Below are positions 8,349-17,023 of a stretch of 64,000 nt of DNA, piece after piece (the first letter of the stretch is position 1; each line of letters opens with the position of its first letter). The notes under the pieces are model-generated. The model was not told the origin of the DNA. It made no database searches and saw nothing but the letters and a program-made list of their open reading frames with translations. The DNA comes from CAZGCA01 sp964524145 (GTDB lineage Bacteria > Hydrogenedentota > CAZGCA01), in NCBI GenBank assembly GCA_964524145.1, contig CAZGCA010000002.1, positions 77,950 to 141,949 on the forward strand, written 5' to 3'. The position numbers were made by a program, and so were the translations under genes.

Positions 8349-10001
8349 ATGAACAAAGAAATTCGGACCCTGGTTGTTAAGTGCCTTGGCATTATCCTGG
8401 TGGTGATTGCCGTGGCGTCGTGCTTGAGCATTGCCACCAAGTCTGTCTACGCGCCGCAACAAGAACCTGTACCCCTATCGCATCGCGAGCGAGTCGCTTT
8501 GAACGAGTACCTCAGGCTGCGCATCGGGATCGTGACGGGCGAGAAGGAGGTCACGGTGGTGTCGCCGGTCGCTTTCACTCTTCGCCACTCGCGTGGGCGG
8601 TTGCACGTTGAAGGCGGGGAAACCGTCCGATTCCGTATCCGGGAATCGGTGCCGGCGCAGCTCAGATACCATGTACGTGTCGGCACGCTGACCTCAGCCA
8701 GCGGGAACACCGAACAGCAGATCAGGCGGTGGGAAGATCTGGGATACCGGCCGGAACTCCTGTTGCGAGGCCACGTGTATGTCACGTCTTCGGGTCGAGC
8801 GCTCGACACGCGAATGTGGTTGATAAGTGTTGCGTCGTTCGAGAACGAGGACGAAGCCCGACAGCTTCAGGAACATCTTTCGGAAGACGGAGTGCCCTCG
8901 ACGGTAGAGCCCGAACGCTCGCTGCCGCCGCACGGCACCATCGAGGTATCGCTTGCGGACGGGTCGGGCACGGTCGTCGATGCGCCGATAACAACCCGCA
9001 ACTCCCAACCGGTCGTCGTCAAGAACGTCAATTTCGGGTTCTGGAACGAGCGACGTGAGGACAGGACGTACCGCGGCCCTCTCGAGATCGGCATGGACAG
9101 CCGGGGACTGCTCCAGGTAGTCGAGACCATCACGGTGGAAGAATACCTGCGGGGCGTGGTGCCCGCCGAGGTGCCTTCAAAATGGCCGCTTGAAGTGCTG
9201 CGCGCCCAGGCAATTATCGCCCGTGGCGAGACGCTTGCAAAGCTCAACGCGAGGCACTCGGCGGAGGATTTCGACCTGTGCGCCACGGAACACTGCCAGG
9301 CGTACGCAGGTGCCGGGTGGGATACGCAAGCAACCGCACGTGCCGTGAAGTTGACGAAAGGCAGAGCGCTGCTTAACGGAGACCGGATAGTCGACGCGGT
9401 CTATTGTATGAACTGCGGCGGGCACACGGAGAACAACGACAACGTCTGGTCGTCGCCGCCATCGCCCGCGCTGCGCGGTGTGGCGGATTTCGACACGGGC
9501 TCATCACGGTTTTCCTCCCCGATATCCGGCGCCCAACTCGTCGAGTGGCTCACGACCCGGCCGCGCACCTACTGCTCGAACGTCGACCCCGGCCATGAAG
9601 ACGATTACCGGTGGCGCGTGACGTATTCCGCTCGGGAGATCGATAAGATGGTCAACGCGAAATACGATCTCGGAACGATCAAGGAGATTCGACCGCTCGA
9701 ACGCGGCGTTTCCGGCAAGCTGAAAAGCATCCGGATAGTCGGTTCGAAGGACGAGGTAACCGTGCGTAAAGAGCTCCCCATACGCACGCTGTTCGGCGGG
9801 TTGTTCAGCGCGATGTTCATCGTCGCGACGCACCGGAATGATGATGGGGTGCCGGCGAGCTTCGAGTTTGTAGGAGGCGGCCGGGGGCACGGTGTCGGGC
9901 TTTGCCAGGACGGTGCGCGCGGGCTCGCCTTGGCGGGTTGGCGTTATGATAGCATACTGTCGCACTACTACAGCGGCACGAAGATCGTCAAGCTTTACTA
10001 A
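8349..10001 (+). CDS. SPOR-like/SpoIID domain protein (putative lytic transglycosylase or amidase enhancer)
   Basis: A membrane-anchored, periplasm-facing protein. The N-terminal hydrophobic helix (IILVVIAVASCLSIAT) is followed by a SPOR-like segment (WLISVASFENEDEARQL), which in other proteins binds denuded glycan. The C-terminal SpoIID domain has YLRGVVPAEVP, WPLEVLRAQAIIARGE, MNCGGHTEN and GGGRGHGVGLCQDGA. The glutamate of PAEVP (codon 9168-9170) matches the catalytic Glu of Bacillus SpoIID, a lytic transglycosylase that makes 1,6-anhydroMurNAc ends. That product is the substrate of the next gene, anmK. An ATG at 8331 is also in frame; 8349 gives a more usual signal-anchor. It is 3 nt upstream of anmK. 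Confidence 0.87.
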   Translation: MNKEIRTLVVKCLGIILVVIAVASCLSIATKSVYAPQQEPVPLSHRERVALNEYLRLRIGIVTGEKEVTVVSPVAFTLRHSRGRLHVEGGETVRFRIRESVPAQLRYHVRVGTLTSASGNTEQQIRRWEDLGYRPELLLRGHVYVTSSGRALDTRMWLISVASFENEDEARQLQEHLSEDGVPSTVEPERSLPPHGTIEVSLADGSGTVVDAPITTRNSQPVVVKNVNFGFWNERREDRTYRGPLEIGMDSRGLLQVVETITVEEYLRGVVPAEVPSKWPLEVLRAQAIIARGETLAKLNARHSAEDFDLCATEHCQAYAGAGWDTQATARAVKLTKGRALLNGDRIVDAVYCMNCGGHTENNDNVWSSPPSPALRGVADFDTGSSRFSSPISGAQLVEWLTTRPRTYCSNVDPGHEDDYRWRVTYSAREIDKMVNAKYDLGTIKEIRPLERGVSGKLKSIRIVGSKDEVTVRKELPIRTLFGGLFSAMFIVATHRNDDGVPASFEFVGGGRGHGVGLCQDGARGLALAGWRYDSILSHYYSGTKIVKLY

Positions 10002-10004
10002 CCA

Positions 10005-11204
10005 ATGGAACCGAAACATACATTGCCGAGCAGACTCGTTATCGGGCTGATGTCTGGCACGTCCATGGACGGTGTGGACGCCGCGCTCGTAAGCATATCG
10101 GGTTACGGGACGGAGACGTCAGTTGAAACGCTGGCGTTCGACACGTTCGGCTATCCGCCTGAGATCAGAGGTCGGCTCGGGAACGTCTCGCGTGCCGACG
10201 TTATCGACCTCTGCGAGCTGAACGTTCTTGTCGGAGAAGTCTTTGCCGACGCCGCGAAATCGATCCTCACAAAGGGCCAAACCTCTCTCGACCGGGTTGA
10301 CCTGATAGGGTCGCACGGGCAGACGGTCTGCCACGTTCCGCGGCGGGTGGGCCGGCACGGGTCGACGCTTCAGATCGGCGAGCCCGCGGTGATTGCCGAA
10401 CGCACCGGCGTGACGACCGTGGCCAACTTCCGTGCCCGCGACGTGGCTGCGGGAGGCGACGGTGCGCCCCTGGTCCCGTATGTGGATTACGTGCTTTTCG
10501 CGCAGGAAGGTCGTGTGAGGGTTGCGCACAACCTGGGGGGAATCTCGAACCTCACCGTTGTTGCCGAGCGCAGGGAAGACGTCTTCGGATTCGATACGGG
10601 GCCGGGCAACATGCCGATCGACTGTGCGGCGAGGATCATGACGGACGGGCGCATGGAGAAGGACGATGACGGCAAGCTGGCGCGCAAAGGCAACGTCGAC
10701 GACCGGCTGCTCGCCCTGTTGCTCGAACACCCGTTTCTCAACCTCGACCCGCCGAAAAGCACCGGTGCGGAAGAGTTCGGCGCCGATTATGTCGCGGACA
10801 TAATCAAGCGTAATAGCGGGCTCTCGGTTGAAGATATGCTGGCCACGATCACGCGGTTTGTGGCCGAATCCATCCTCAAGGGGTACAAGGAGTTCGTCTT
10901 GCCAAGACATGAGGTGGACGAGATCATCTTCAGCGGCGGCGGCACTCGTAACGGTACCCTGATGGGGATGCTGCAAGAGCTGTTGTCGCCGATTCCGATA
11001 ACCACGTCTGACACCTACGGCATACCGAGCGACGCGAAGGAGGCGGTCGCGTTCGCCGTGCTTGCCAACGAAACCGTCTGCGGCAACCCGGGCAACATTC
11101 CCGCGGCAACCGGGGCGCGTCACGAGACAGTCCTCGGCACGATCGTTCCCGGCCGCACCATGGGCACGCTTTTTTCCCCTCCCTCTGGGAGAGGGCTGGG
11201 GTGA
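10005..11204 (+). CDS. anmK: Anhydro-N-acetylmuramic acid kinase
   Basis: A 399-residue AnmK. Diagnostic segments are GLMSGTSMDGVDA near the N-terminus, SHGQTVCH, NFRARDVAAGGDGAPLVP, FDTGPGNMPID and FSGGGTRN. The enzyme opens 1,6-anhydroMurNAc and phosphorylates it to MurNAc-6-P, which is the MurQ substrate encoded two genes upstream. The start is ATG 10005, just after the SpoIID stop. The last residues (SPPSGRGLG) are translated from a copy of the GGGAGAGGG palindromic repeat, so the native C-terminus appears to have been replaced by repeat-derived codons. Confidence 0.95.
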   Translation: MEPKHTLPSRLVIGLMSGTSMDGVDAALVSISGYGTETSVETLAFDTFGYPPEIRGRLGNVSRADVIDLCELNVLVGEVFADAAKSILTKGQTSLDRVDLIGSHGQTVCHVPRRVGRHGSTLQIGEPAVIAERTGVTTVANFRARDVAAGGDGAPLVPYVDYVLFAQEGRVRVAHNLGGISNLTVVAERREDVFGFDTGPGNMPIDCAARIMTDGRMEKDDDGKLARKGNVDDRLLALLLEHPFLNLDPPKSTGAEEFGADYVADIIKRNSGLSVEDMLATITRFVAESILKGYKEFVLPRHEVDEIIFSGGGTRNGTLMGMLQELLSPIPITTSDTYGIPSDAKEAVAFAVLANETVCGNPGNIPAATGARHETVLGTIVPGRTMGTLFSPPSGRGLG

Positions 11205-11210
11205 GGGACA
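11176..11210. repeat. GC-rich palindromic repeat (GGGAGAGGG family), overlapping the anmK stop
   Basis: Inverted arms around GGGAGAGGG followed by the conserved tail CTGGGGTGAGGGA. The same tail occurs at 8277-8293, and the whole unit recurs as an inverted pair at 52206-52384. It supplies the last codons and stop of anmK. Confidence 0.7.
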
Positions 11211-11213
11211 CAC

Positions 11214-11894
11214 ATGGAATACCACAAGCTGCACGCGTGGGATGTCACGTACCACGAGGCAGTGGCGGTTCAGCAGGAGCTGCGTTCGCGCATACGGCTA
11301 CGGCCGCTCAAGAAGAGAATCAGGACGGTAGCGGGAGTCGATGTAAGCTACCGTCGGGGAGACAAGCGAGCAGTTGCCGCGGTGGTGGTCCTGTCCTTTC
11401 CGGAGATGGAGGTTCTTAGCGAGACAGTCGCAACGGCGGACCTGACCTTCCCCTACGTTCCGGGGCTGCTGTCGTTTCGCGAAGCGCCGGTCGTGCTCGA
11501 GGCCTTCGCAAGGCTCGCCGATCCGCCTGACGCGATCGTCTTCGACGGCCACGGCCTGGCGCATCCGCGCAGGTTCGGGCTCGCGTCGCACGTCGGGCTT
11601 CTGCTCGACACGCCTAGCATCGGCTGTGCGAAAAAGAAGCTGGTCGGCGAGCATCGTGAACCGGGCCGCACACGAGGGTCGCGTACCCGGCTCGTTACTG
11701 ACGGCGATCCTGTCGGCGCGGTCGTGCGTACCCGGGACGGTGTGAAACCGGTGTTTGTGTCGCCGGGTCATTTGTCCGATATCGAGTCGGCTGTTGGCCT
11801 CGTGCTACAATGCTGCACGAAGTACCGGTTGCCCGACCCGACGCGGCTGGCCCACCGTGCGGTGACGCGAGCGCGCGTTTCCGGAGAGTATTGA
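11214..11894 (+). CDS. nfi: Endonuclease V (deoxyinosine 3' endonuclease)
   Basis: A 226-residue endonuclease V, which cuts the second phosphodiester 3' to deoxyinosine to start repair of deaminated adenine. The metal site is complete: Asp43 in AGVDVSY, Glu90 in SFREAP and Asp111 in FDGHG, close to Asp43/Glu89/Asp110 of the Thermotoga enzyme. The strand-separating wedge is the FPYVPG segment, and GHGLAHPRRFGLASHVG is the typical core. It follows anmK by 9 nt, and the repeat at its 5' side leaves no separate promoter visible. Confidence 0.95.
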   Translation: MEYHKLHAWDVTYHEAVAVQQELRSRIRLRPLKKRIRTVAGVDVSYRRGDKRAVAAVVVLSFPEMEVLSETVATADLTFPYVPGLLSFREAPVVLEAFARLADPPDAIVFDGHGLAHPRRFGLASHVGLLLDTPSIGCAKKKLVGEHREPGRTRGSRTRLVTDGDPVGAVVRTRDGVKPVFVSPGHLSDIESAVGLVLQCCTKYRLPDPTRLAHRAVTRARVSGEY

Positions 11895-11899
11895 CGGAG

Positions 11900-12847
11900 A
11901 TGAAAGCCCTTTACTTCGACGGTGCGCTAAAACTTCTCGACGAGTACACGAAACCTGAGCCTGGTCCGGGCGAGGCGCTGATCAAGGTCTCGTTGGCCGG
12001 AATCTGCAACACGGACATCGAGATAGCGCGCGGGTACATGGGTTTTCTGGGTGTGCCGGGCCACGAGTTCGTCGGCACGGTCGAACGGTCGGAAAACGCC
12101 GACTTCGTGGGCAGGCGCGTCGTGGGCGAGATCAACTGTGCGTGCAACACGTGCCGATATTGTGCAGGCGGTAAGTCCAACCACTGTCCGAACAGAACGG
12201 TGCTCGGTATTCTCAACCGCGATGGCGCGTTCGCCGAGTACCTTGTGCTGCCGGAGAGCAACCTGCACGTCGTGCCGGAGGCCGTTCCGGACGACGAGGC
12301 GGTCTTTGTCGAACCGCTGGCGGCTGCTTGCCGTGTCACCGAGCAGGTGGACGTGTCGCCGGACCAGAACACCGTCGTGCTGGGCGACGGGAAGCTGGGC
12401 CTGTTGGTGTCGCAAGTGTTGAAGACGCGTACGGACAATGTGCTGCTGGTCGGTCGCCATGACGAGAAGCTCGACATCGCACGAAGGTGGGGTGTTCGCA
12501 CGGAGAAGAGCGGCGAGAACGCCGATCGAGCGGACGTCGTTGTCGAGTGCACGGGTTCGGCGGAGGGAGTAGCCCAGGCGTTGAAGATGCTGAGACCTAT
12601 GGGGACGCTTGTGCTCAAGACAACGGTTGCTGAAAGTTCGGCGTTGCCTGCCTCCGAACTGGTGGTGAACGAGATAACCCTGGTTGGGTCGAGATGCGGG
12701 CCGTTCGCTGAAGCCCTCGGGTTGCTCGAACGCAATGCGGTAGATGTTGGAGAGATGATCTCCGCCCGGTACCGCATCGAAGACGGCGTCGCAGCGGTTC
12801 AGCACGCAAAACGCCGGGACGCATTGAAAGTCCTCATCGAGATGTGA
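11900..12847 (+). CDS. Zinc-dependent medium-chain alcohol/polyol dehydrogenase
   Basis: A 315-residue MDR-superfamily dehydrogenase. Catalytic zinc ligands are Cys36 (GICNTD) and His55-Glu56 (PGHEF); the structural zinc site has Cys82, Cys85, Cys88 and Cys96. The NAD(P) loop is VVLGDGKLGLL. It resembles sorbitol/threonine dehydrogenase relatives but is shorter than the usual 340-350 residues. ATG 11900 lies 5 nt after the endonuclease V stop; an in-frame TTG at 11891 is possible. The downstream TIM-barrel epimerase suggests oxidation of a sugar or polyol. Confidence 0.87.
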   Translation: MKALYFDGALKLLDEYTKPEPGPGEALIKVSLAGICNTDIEIARGYMGFLGVPGHEFVGTVERSENADFVGRRVVGEINCACNTCRYCAGGKSNHCPNRTVLGILNRDGAFAEYLVLPESNLHVVPEAVPDDEAVFVEPLAAACRVTEQVDVSPDQNTVVLGDGKLGLLVSQVLKTRTDNVLLVGRHDEKLDIARRWGVRTEKSGENADRADVVVECTGSAEGVAQALKMLRPMGTLVLKTTVAESSALPASELVVNEITLVGSRCGPFAEALGLLERNAVDVGEMISARYRIEDGVAAVQHAKRRDALKVLIEM

Positions 12848-12908
12848 CACACTATCGTCGTGCGCAAACCAGACCTTGCGAGGTCTAGTGAAACGAAAGG
12901 AGAACACA

Positions 12909-13739
12909 ATGCAGCTAGGATTTCTTACAGCCGTCATGCAGGATGACCCGCTCGAGCTTGTCACGCAGTTCGCCGCGGAGGTAGGCTTCGAGGCGCTCGA
13001 GGTGGTCGCGGGCCCGGGCGGCAAACACATCGATACGGCCCGGTTGACGAAGACCAAAGCCAAGAAGATACTGAATGACCTGTACGACAAAGGACTGGTC
13101 TTCTCGAGCCTCGCATACTACACCGACTCGACCGACCCGCGCCGCAGACGGCAGGTCATCGCCAACGCGAAGAAGACCATCGACGCGGCCGTCATGCTCG
13201 AGACGGACGTTGTGTGTATGCTCGCAGGCATGCCGGTCGGCGGCAAGTCGAAGATGGAGACCATCGAACAGGACGTGCCGAAAGTGTTCGGTCCGATCGT
13301 GGACTACGCACGACGCAAACGGGTCAAGATAGCGCTCGAGAACTGGTATGCGACCAATATACAGCATCTCGACCACTGGAAGCGTATATTCGAAGTGGTG
13401 CCGTCGAAGCACTTCGGCCTGAACTTTGACCCGTCGCACCTCTACTGGATGGGTATCGACCACATCGAGGCGGTGGACCTCTTTGCCGACAGGATATTCC
13501 ACACACACGCGAAGGATTGCGAAGTGCGCGAACACGTGCGCAGACGCGTCGGCGTCCTGGGCAACGGCTGGTGGCGATACTGTATTCCGGGCTACGGCGC
13601 GATAGACTGGGGGCAGTATATCGGACGCTTGCGCGACATCGGGTATGACGGCGTGCTCAGCATCGAGCACGAGGACCGGACGTTCACGCCGAAAGAGGGG
13701 CTGTGTGCCGGCCTGGTGCAGCTCGAGGTCTTCGCCTGA
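12909..13739 (+). CDS. Sugar phosphate isomerase/epimerase family TIM barrel
   Basis: A 276-residue xylose-isomerase-like TIM barrel (AP_endonuc_2 superfamily). Metal-site style residues are in LENWY, FDPSHLYWMG, FHTHAKDCE and SIEHEDR, and the C-terminal GYGAIDWGQYI segment is typical of the family. The start is ATG 12909 with AAAGGAG 7 nt upstream. The preceding dehydrogenase suggests a two-step oxidation and isomerisation of a sugar or inositol, but the substrate cannot be read from sequence. Confidence 0.85.
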   Translation: MQLGFLTAVMQDDPLELVTQFAAEVGFEALEVVAGPGGKHIDTARLTKTKAKKILNDLYDKGLVFSSLAYYTDSTDPRRRRQVIANAKKTIDAAVMLETDVVCMLAGMPVGGKSKMETIEQDVPKVFGPIVDYARRKRVKIALENWYATNIQHLDHWKRIFEVVPSKHFGLNFDPSHLYWMGIDHIEAVDLFADRIFHTHAKDCEVREHVRRRVGVLGNGWWRYCIPGYGAIDWGQYIGRLRDIGYDGVLSIEHEDRTFTPKEGLCAGLVQLEVFA

Positions 13740-13782
13740 TCCGAGCAGAACCATGCGACCCTGCCAGGAGCCGCGCTCGCTG

Positions 13783-14769
13783 ATGTCAGAAGCCGACACG
13801 TACGATCCTTACCGCGGGGTGCCCGGCGCGTTGCGCCGCTTGTGGCGCGACCTTCCCATCTGGTACCTGCCGTGCCAGGCGATATCGATACTGTATTCGG
13901 AGATCAATGGGTTCGACCAACCGCGGCTCGACCTCGTCATAACAGCCGTCTTCCCTATCGGTTGGTTTCTTGCCTGCCGTATCAGCTACTGGCGTCAGCA
14001 ACCCGCGCTGGACCTTCTCCGTCGGTTCGTCATTCTCGTGTGTGCGCTTGCGGTGGTCATTGCGGTTGTCGCCGTAACCCTCCCGCCGATGGTGTTCGAA
14101 CCAGCGGTTGTCTACAAGATCACCGAGTTCGGGTCGCTCGCGCTCGCCGTCGTCATGGCGGCCCACTGCCTCAAGAACCGCGGGAAAGATGTGTTCCTGT
14201 GCCTCTTTGTCATCGGCCTCGTCTACGGGATCGTACTCGAGAACAGCGGCATATGGCTCGGATTCTTTGACGAACGGGGCTACGATATCTACGTTCCAGG
14301 ACTTCCGGCACCGCTGTTTACCATGCTTGGCTGGAGCGTGTGCATCTACATCTCCTACTGGCTCACCGAGCACCTTGCATCAAGCCTCGACTGGCGTTGG
14401 AAGACGGTAATTGCCACCGCGATAGCGATATCTCTGGACCTGCAGATCGATCCTGCAGCCGCCGCGTTCGACTGGTGGAGATGGCGGGGCGTTCTCGAGC
14501 CCGAGATATTCGGTGTTCCGAGGATAAACTTCGTCGCATGGTTCAGCGCGGTGGCACCGTTCTTCGCTGCATACTACCGCATACAGTCGTCCCCGCAGCT
14601 ATCATCGTCCCGCAAGACCGCAAAGCTTGCGAGATGGCTGCCGCTCATACTGGCGGTTGCCGCAACGTCGGTGCTTGTCCTGACGGCGCTGCTGTGCGGC
14701 TACAACTCGCCGGCGATGAACCTGTTCAAGGATGCCGCACGCACGGTGTTTGCGCCGCTCTGGAATTGA
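13783..14769 (+). CDS. Polytopic membrane protein, carotenoid-biosynthesis (CruF/DUF422)-like
   Basis: About 328 residues with seven to nine hydrophobic segments. The segment LDLQIDPAAAAFDWWRW, followed by FGVPRINFVAWF, matches the pattern of the DUF422/CruF family of carotenoid 1',2'-hydratases and related membrane proteins. No other carotenoid gene is in the window, so the function is uncertain. An ATG at 13753 is in frame; 13783 was preferred because GGAG lies 12 nt upstream, but the choice is weak. Confidence 0.55.
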   Translation: MSEADTYDPYRGVPGALRRLWRDLPIWYLPCQAISILYSEINGFDQPRLDLVITAVFPIGWFLACRISYWRQQPALDLLRRFVILVCALAVVIAVVAVTLPPMVFEPAVVYKITEFGSLALAVVMAAHCLKNRGKDVFLCLFVIGLVYGIVLENSGIWLGFFDERGYDIYVPGLPAPLFTMLGWSVCIYISYWLTEHLASSLDWRWKTVIATAIAISLDLQIDPAAAAFDWWRWRGVLEPEIFGVPRINFVAWFSAVAPFFAAYYRIQSSPQLSSSRKTAKLARWLPLILAVAATSVLVLTALLCGYNSPAMNLFKDAARTVFAPLWN

Positions 14770-14795
14770 ATTCTCGGGCGGAACTGTAGTATACT
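14766..14795 (+). promoter_or_regulatory. Sigma70-type promoter for the receiver-domain gene
   Basis: TTGAAT at 14766-14771, an 18-nt spacer and TATACT at 14790-14795. The -35 box overlaps the stop of the preceding membrane protein gene. The start codon lies about 50 nt downstream of the predicted transcription start. Confidence 0.6.
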
Positions 14796-14852
14796 ATACG
14801 CGAGATTGAAGGGGTGTATGGTCCGTTTCTGTGCGAGAGTTGACGGCGTTAC

Positions 14853-15455
14853 GTGAAGACTCTGCTTGCTGTTCCGTCGCCGGTCGAAGCGGCGGCCTGC
14901 GTGAGCCTGTTTGAGGAACAAGGGTGGTCTGTCACGCTTGCAGGTACGGGGAAGGCCGCGATCGCCCAGGCCGAAAGACAGGCGTTCGACCTTATCATCC
15001 TTGATACTGAACTGCCGCAGATCTCCGGCATGAACGTGCTCAAGCGTCTCCGAGACAGGCCAGAGGGGATGGACGTGCCGGTGATCCTGATCGCGCCGAA
15101 TGCCGACATGGGGCTGTTGACGCTCGCTACCAAACGCGGCGTCAAGGACGTCATGGTGAGGCCTATAAACCGCGAACAGCTCGCGGAACGCGCACGAAGA
15201 TACGTTCCGGAGGCCGGGGCCGCTCCCCAGGCGAAAGACAAGGTCGCACTCGAGCGCAAGCGGGACACGCATCGCAAGATCCTCGAGCACACCTACGGGC
15301 TTGCCGACGAGGCCGAACGTCGCAAACGGGAGGCCAGGACCAAGACCGAGAAACGCAAGTACGAACGGTTGTCGTTGAACCTTGAGGATAAAGCCCGCGA
15401 GCTGCGTAAACGGTTGCACCAGAGCGAGTCGGAGTTGGATAAGTCGGACGAATAG
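14853..15455 (+). CDS. Degenerate response-regulator receiver protein with charged C-terminal helix
   Basis: A 200-residue protein. Residues 1-115 have the receiver fold and keep Asp51 (IILDTELP). The acidic pair near the N-terminus is gone (AVPSPVEA instead of a VDDD-like motif), the Thr/Ser switch is replaced (ILIAPNA), and the conserved Lys is Arg (MVRPIN). Normal phosphorylation is therefore doubtful. Residues about 120-200 are very rich in Lys, Arg and Glu with heptad-like spacing, probably a coiled coil that may bind a partner or nucleic acid. The GTG start is supported by frame and promoter position rather than by a strong ribosome binding site. Confidence 0.75.
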   Translation: MKTLLAVPSPVEAAACVSLFEEQGWSVTLAGTGKAAIAQAERQAFDLIILDTELPQISGMNVLKRLRDRPEGMDVPVILIAPNADMGLLTLATKRGVKDVMVRPINREQLAERARRYVPEAGAAPQAKDKVALERKRDTHRKILEHTYGLADEAERRKREARTKTEKRKYERLSLNLEDKARELRKRLHQSESELDKSDE

Positions 15456-15854
15456 AGATCAAGCCGGGGCGGTTCGGCGAAATGAGCAATAAGAGAGACC
15501 CTGGCTGCCTGGCGGCAACCAGGGTCTCCGCGGAAGGAGAAACGCCACAAAAGGCGTCGACCACTTAAATTATACCATCTTGCCAAAGACAAAGTCAAAC
15601 CGCGTAAGTCATTGTTTGCCAATAGCTTGCGCGTCTTCAAGAGGGGTGGTTTTTCAGCAGTTTTCTCACTTCGGGATTTGACGCACCCATCCCCCACCGA
15701 AACAAGATTCCTCCCGCGCACTTTCCTGCTTCGCTTCAGGGCATGAACACCGTCGACGGCAGCAAAGGACCGACCGGAATACGAGCCGGAAATGCTTGTC
15801 CGACAGATGGTTACGCCGAACGGGCCTAAAGCCGGCGTGCCGAATCGGGTACCC
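15456..15854. other. Convergent intergenic region with one strong hairpin
   Basis: About 400 nt between the plus-strand receiver gene and the minus-strand prepilin-like gene. Apart from the hairpin at 15495-15528 I see no gene, promoter or repeat. Confidence 0.5.
15495..15528. terminator. Hairpin, possible bidirectional terminator
   Basis: Perfect 10-bp arms GAGACCCTGG (15495-15504) and CCAGGGTCTC (15519-15528), with an inner TGCC/GGCA stem in the loop. It lies 40 nt after the receiver gene stop. Read on the minus strand it is followed by a moderately U-rich stretch (TCTTATTGCTCATTT); on the plus strand it has no U tract. Confidence 0.5.
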
Positions 15855-16799
15855 TCAGCCTACCGTGCCGATGATGCCTAACCCCACGGCTTCCGGTGTG
15901 AGGGGGAACTTGCCGGGATACGCGATCCATTCGACGTGGCCGTCCATGTAAAGGACATTTGCTCCGCCCGGTCGGTGGTTGAAGTTCGCCGGGGCGGACT
16001 CACCCGGTTCAGGCGCCCGGAAGGAGATATTGTCGCACATGACAAATATCTCGCTGTCGGCCTTCGCACTGGCGGCCGGGTTGTTGATGTCGGTGATCAG
16101 AAACCGGTTGATACCTTCTCGCAAGCGATAGATCGTGTTGCCGTCGCCATTACCCCAATCGTCAGGGTCAGGCGCGAAGGGGAGCAACGGAGTAACCATT
16201 GAGGTTATCGCCGTTGTAGCCTCAATGTCTTTGTCGCTCAACGGAGAAGGGCCGATGTGCTCGGGATTTGCAAACATGGCCAGGAGAAGGTCCCTGTACG
16301 TTGCTGCGTACGGCACCCCAACCTGCTGTGGGTTCTCGTACACCCATCCCGCGTAGAAGTAGTTCTTTCCCTCGACATACAGGTTATGGTACTGCCTACC
16401 CACAGTGAACGACCCGTTGGTTATGTTGGGGCCGTAGGCGAAATCCCAGTCGTAGCTGGGCGACGAAGGACAGTGAAACAGGCTGAAGTCGCTCAGGTAT
16501 TCAGGGTATATCTCGTACGGTACAGCTTCGTACGTGGTGATGATACTCCCCTCGGTCACGAAAGAGAATCTGGCAAAAGCGGCAAGCGACATCGGAAACC
16601 TTCCGTTCCATTCTCCCGCGTACATCTTGTATACCAGCCCGAACTGCTTGAGATTGTTCGCACAACTCGCGCGTCGGGCAGCCTCCCGCGCGCGGGCGAG
16701 CGCCGGCAGCAGGATCGCGGCAAGTATGCCGATGATCGCTATGACGACGAGCAGCTCTATCAACGTGAACCCGGTGATTGTTCGAGATTGCGTTCTCAT
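15855..16799 (-). CDS. Prepilin-type N-terminal cleavage/methylation protein with H-X-DG C-terminus
   Basis: A 314-residue pseudopilin-like protein. The N-terminus MRTQSRTITGFTLIELLVV carries the type IV prepilin peptidase site (G before FTLIE) and the hydrophobic helix, followed by LLPALARAREAARRASCANN, typical of the family. The C-terminus has NHRPGGANVLYMDGHVEW, the processing-associated H-X-DG motif widespread in Planctomycetota, Lentisphaerota and Hydrogenedentota. No secretion machinery gene is adjacent. The start is ATG 16799 with AGGGAG upstream. It has its own promoter at 16958-16986. Confidence 0.92.
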   Translation of the reverse strand: MRTQSRTITGFTLIELLVVIAIIGILAAILLPALARAREAARRASCANNLKQFGLVYKMYAGEWNGRFPMSLAAFARFSFVTEGSIITTYEAVPYEIYPEYLSDFSLFHCPSSPSYDWDFAYGPNITNGSFTVGRQYHNLYVEGKNYFYAGWVYENPQQVGVPYAATYRDLLLAMFANPEHIGPSPLSDKDIEATTAITSMVTPLLPFAPDPDDWGNGDGNTIYRLREGINRFLITDINNPAASAKADSEIFVMCDNISFRAPEPGESAPANFNHRPGGANVLYMDGHVEWIAYPGKFPLTPEAVGLGIIGTVG

Positions 16800-16957
16800 T
16801 TCGAGGTCTCCCTTCTGCTTTAAGTAAACACCCTTTCGGCAGCGGTTATCACGAAACTGTCGCCCACGGCTCACTACTCATATGGTATGTTCGGGAATCA
16901 TCACCTCCTCCTATTGTGTAATCTCCCATACACAACACCTCTTATCCCACTATCAAT

Positions 16958-16986
16958 ATCGTACCCCCATATGACGATGATGTCAA
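16958..16986 (-). promoter_or_regulatory. Sigma70-type promoter for the prepilin-like gene
   Basis: On the minus strand, TTGACA (16986-16981), a 17-nt spacer and TACGAT (16963-16958). Transcription would start near 16951, giving a leader of about 150 nt. Confidence 0.65.
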
Positions 16987-17023
16987 CCCTCCTTGAAGGC
17001 GTTTTGCGTTGCGTCCGATTTCT

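Noticed and set aside
15495..15560. Hairpin followed by a purine-rich tract considered as a riboswitch.
   Set aside because: It lies downstream of one gene and converges on another, with no start codon after it; a terminator role is simpler, and no known aptamer core was recognised.
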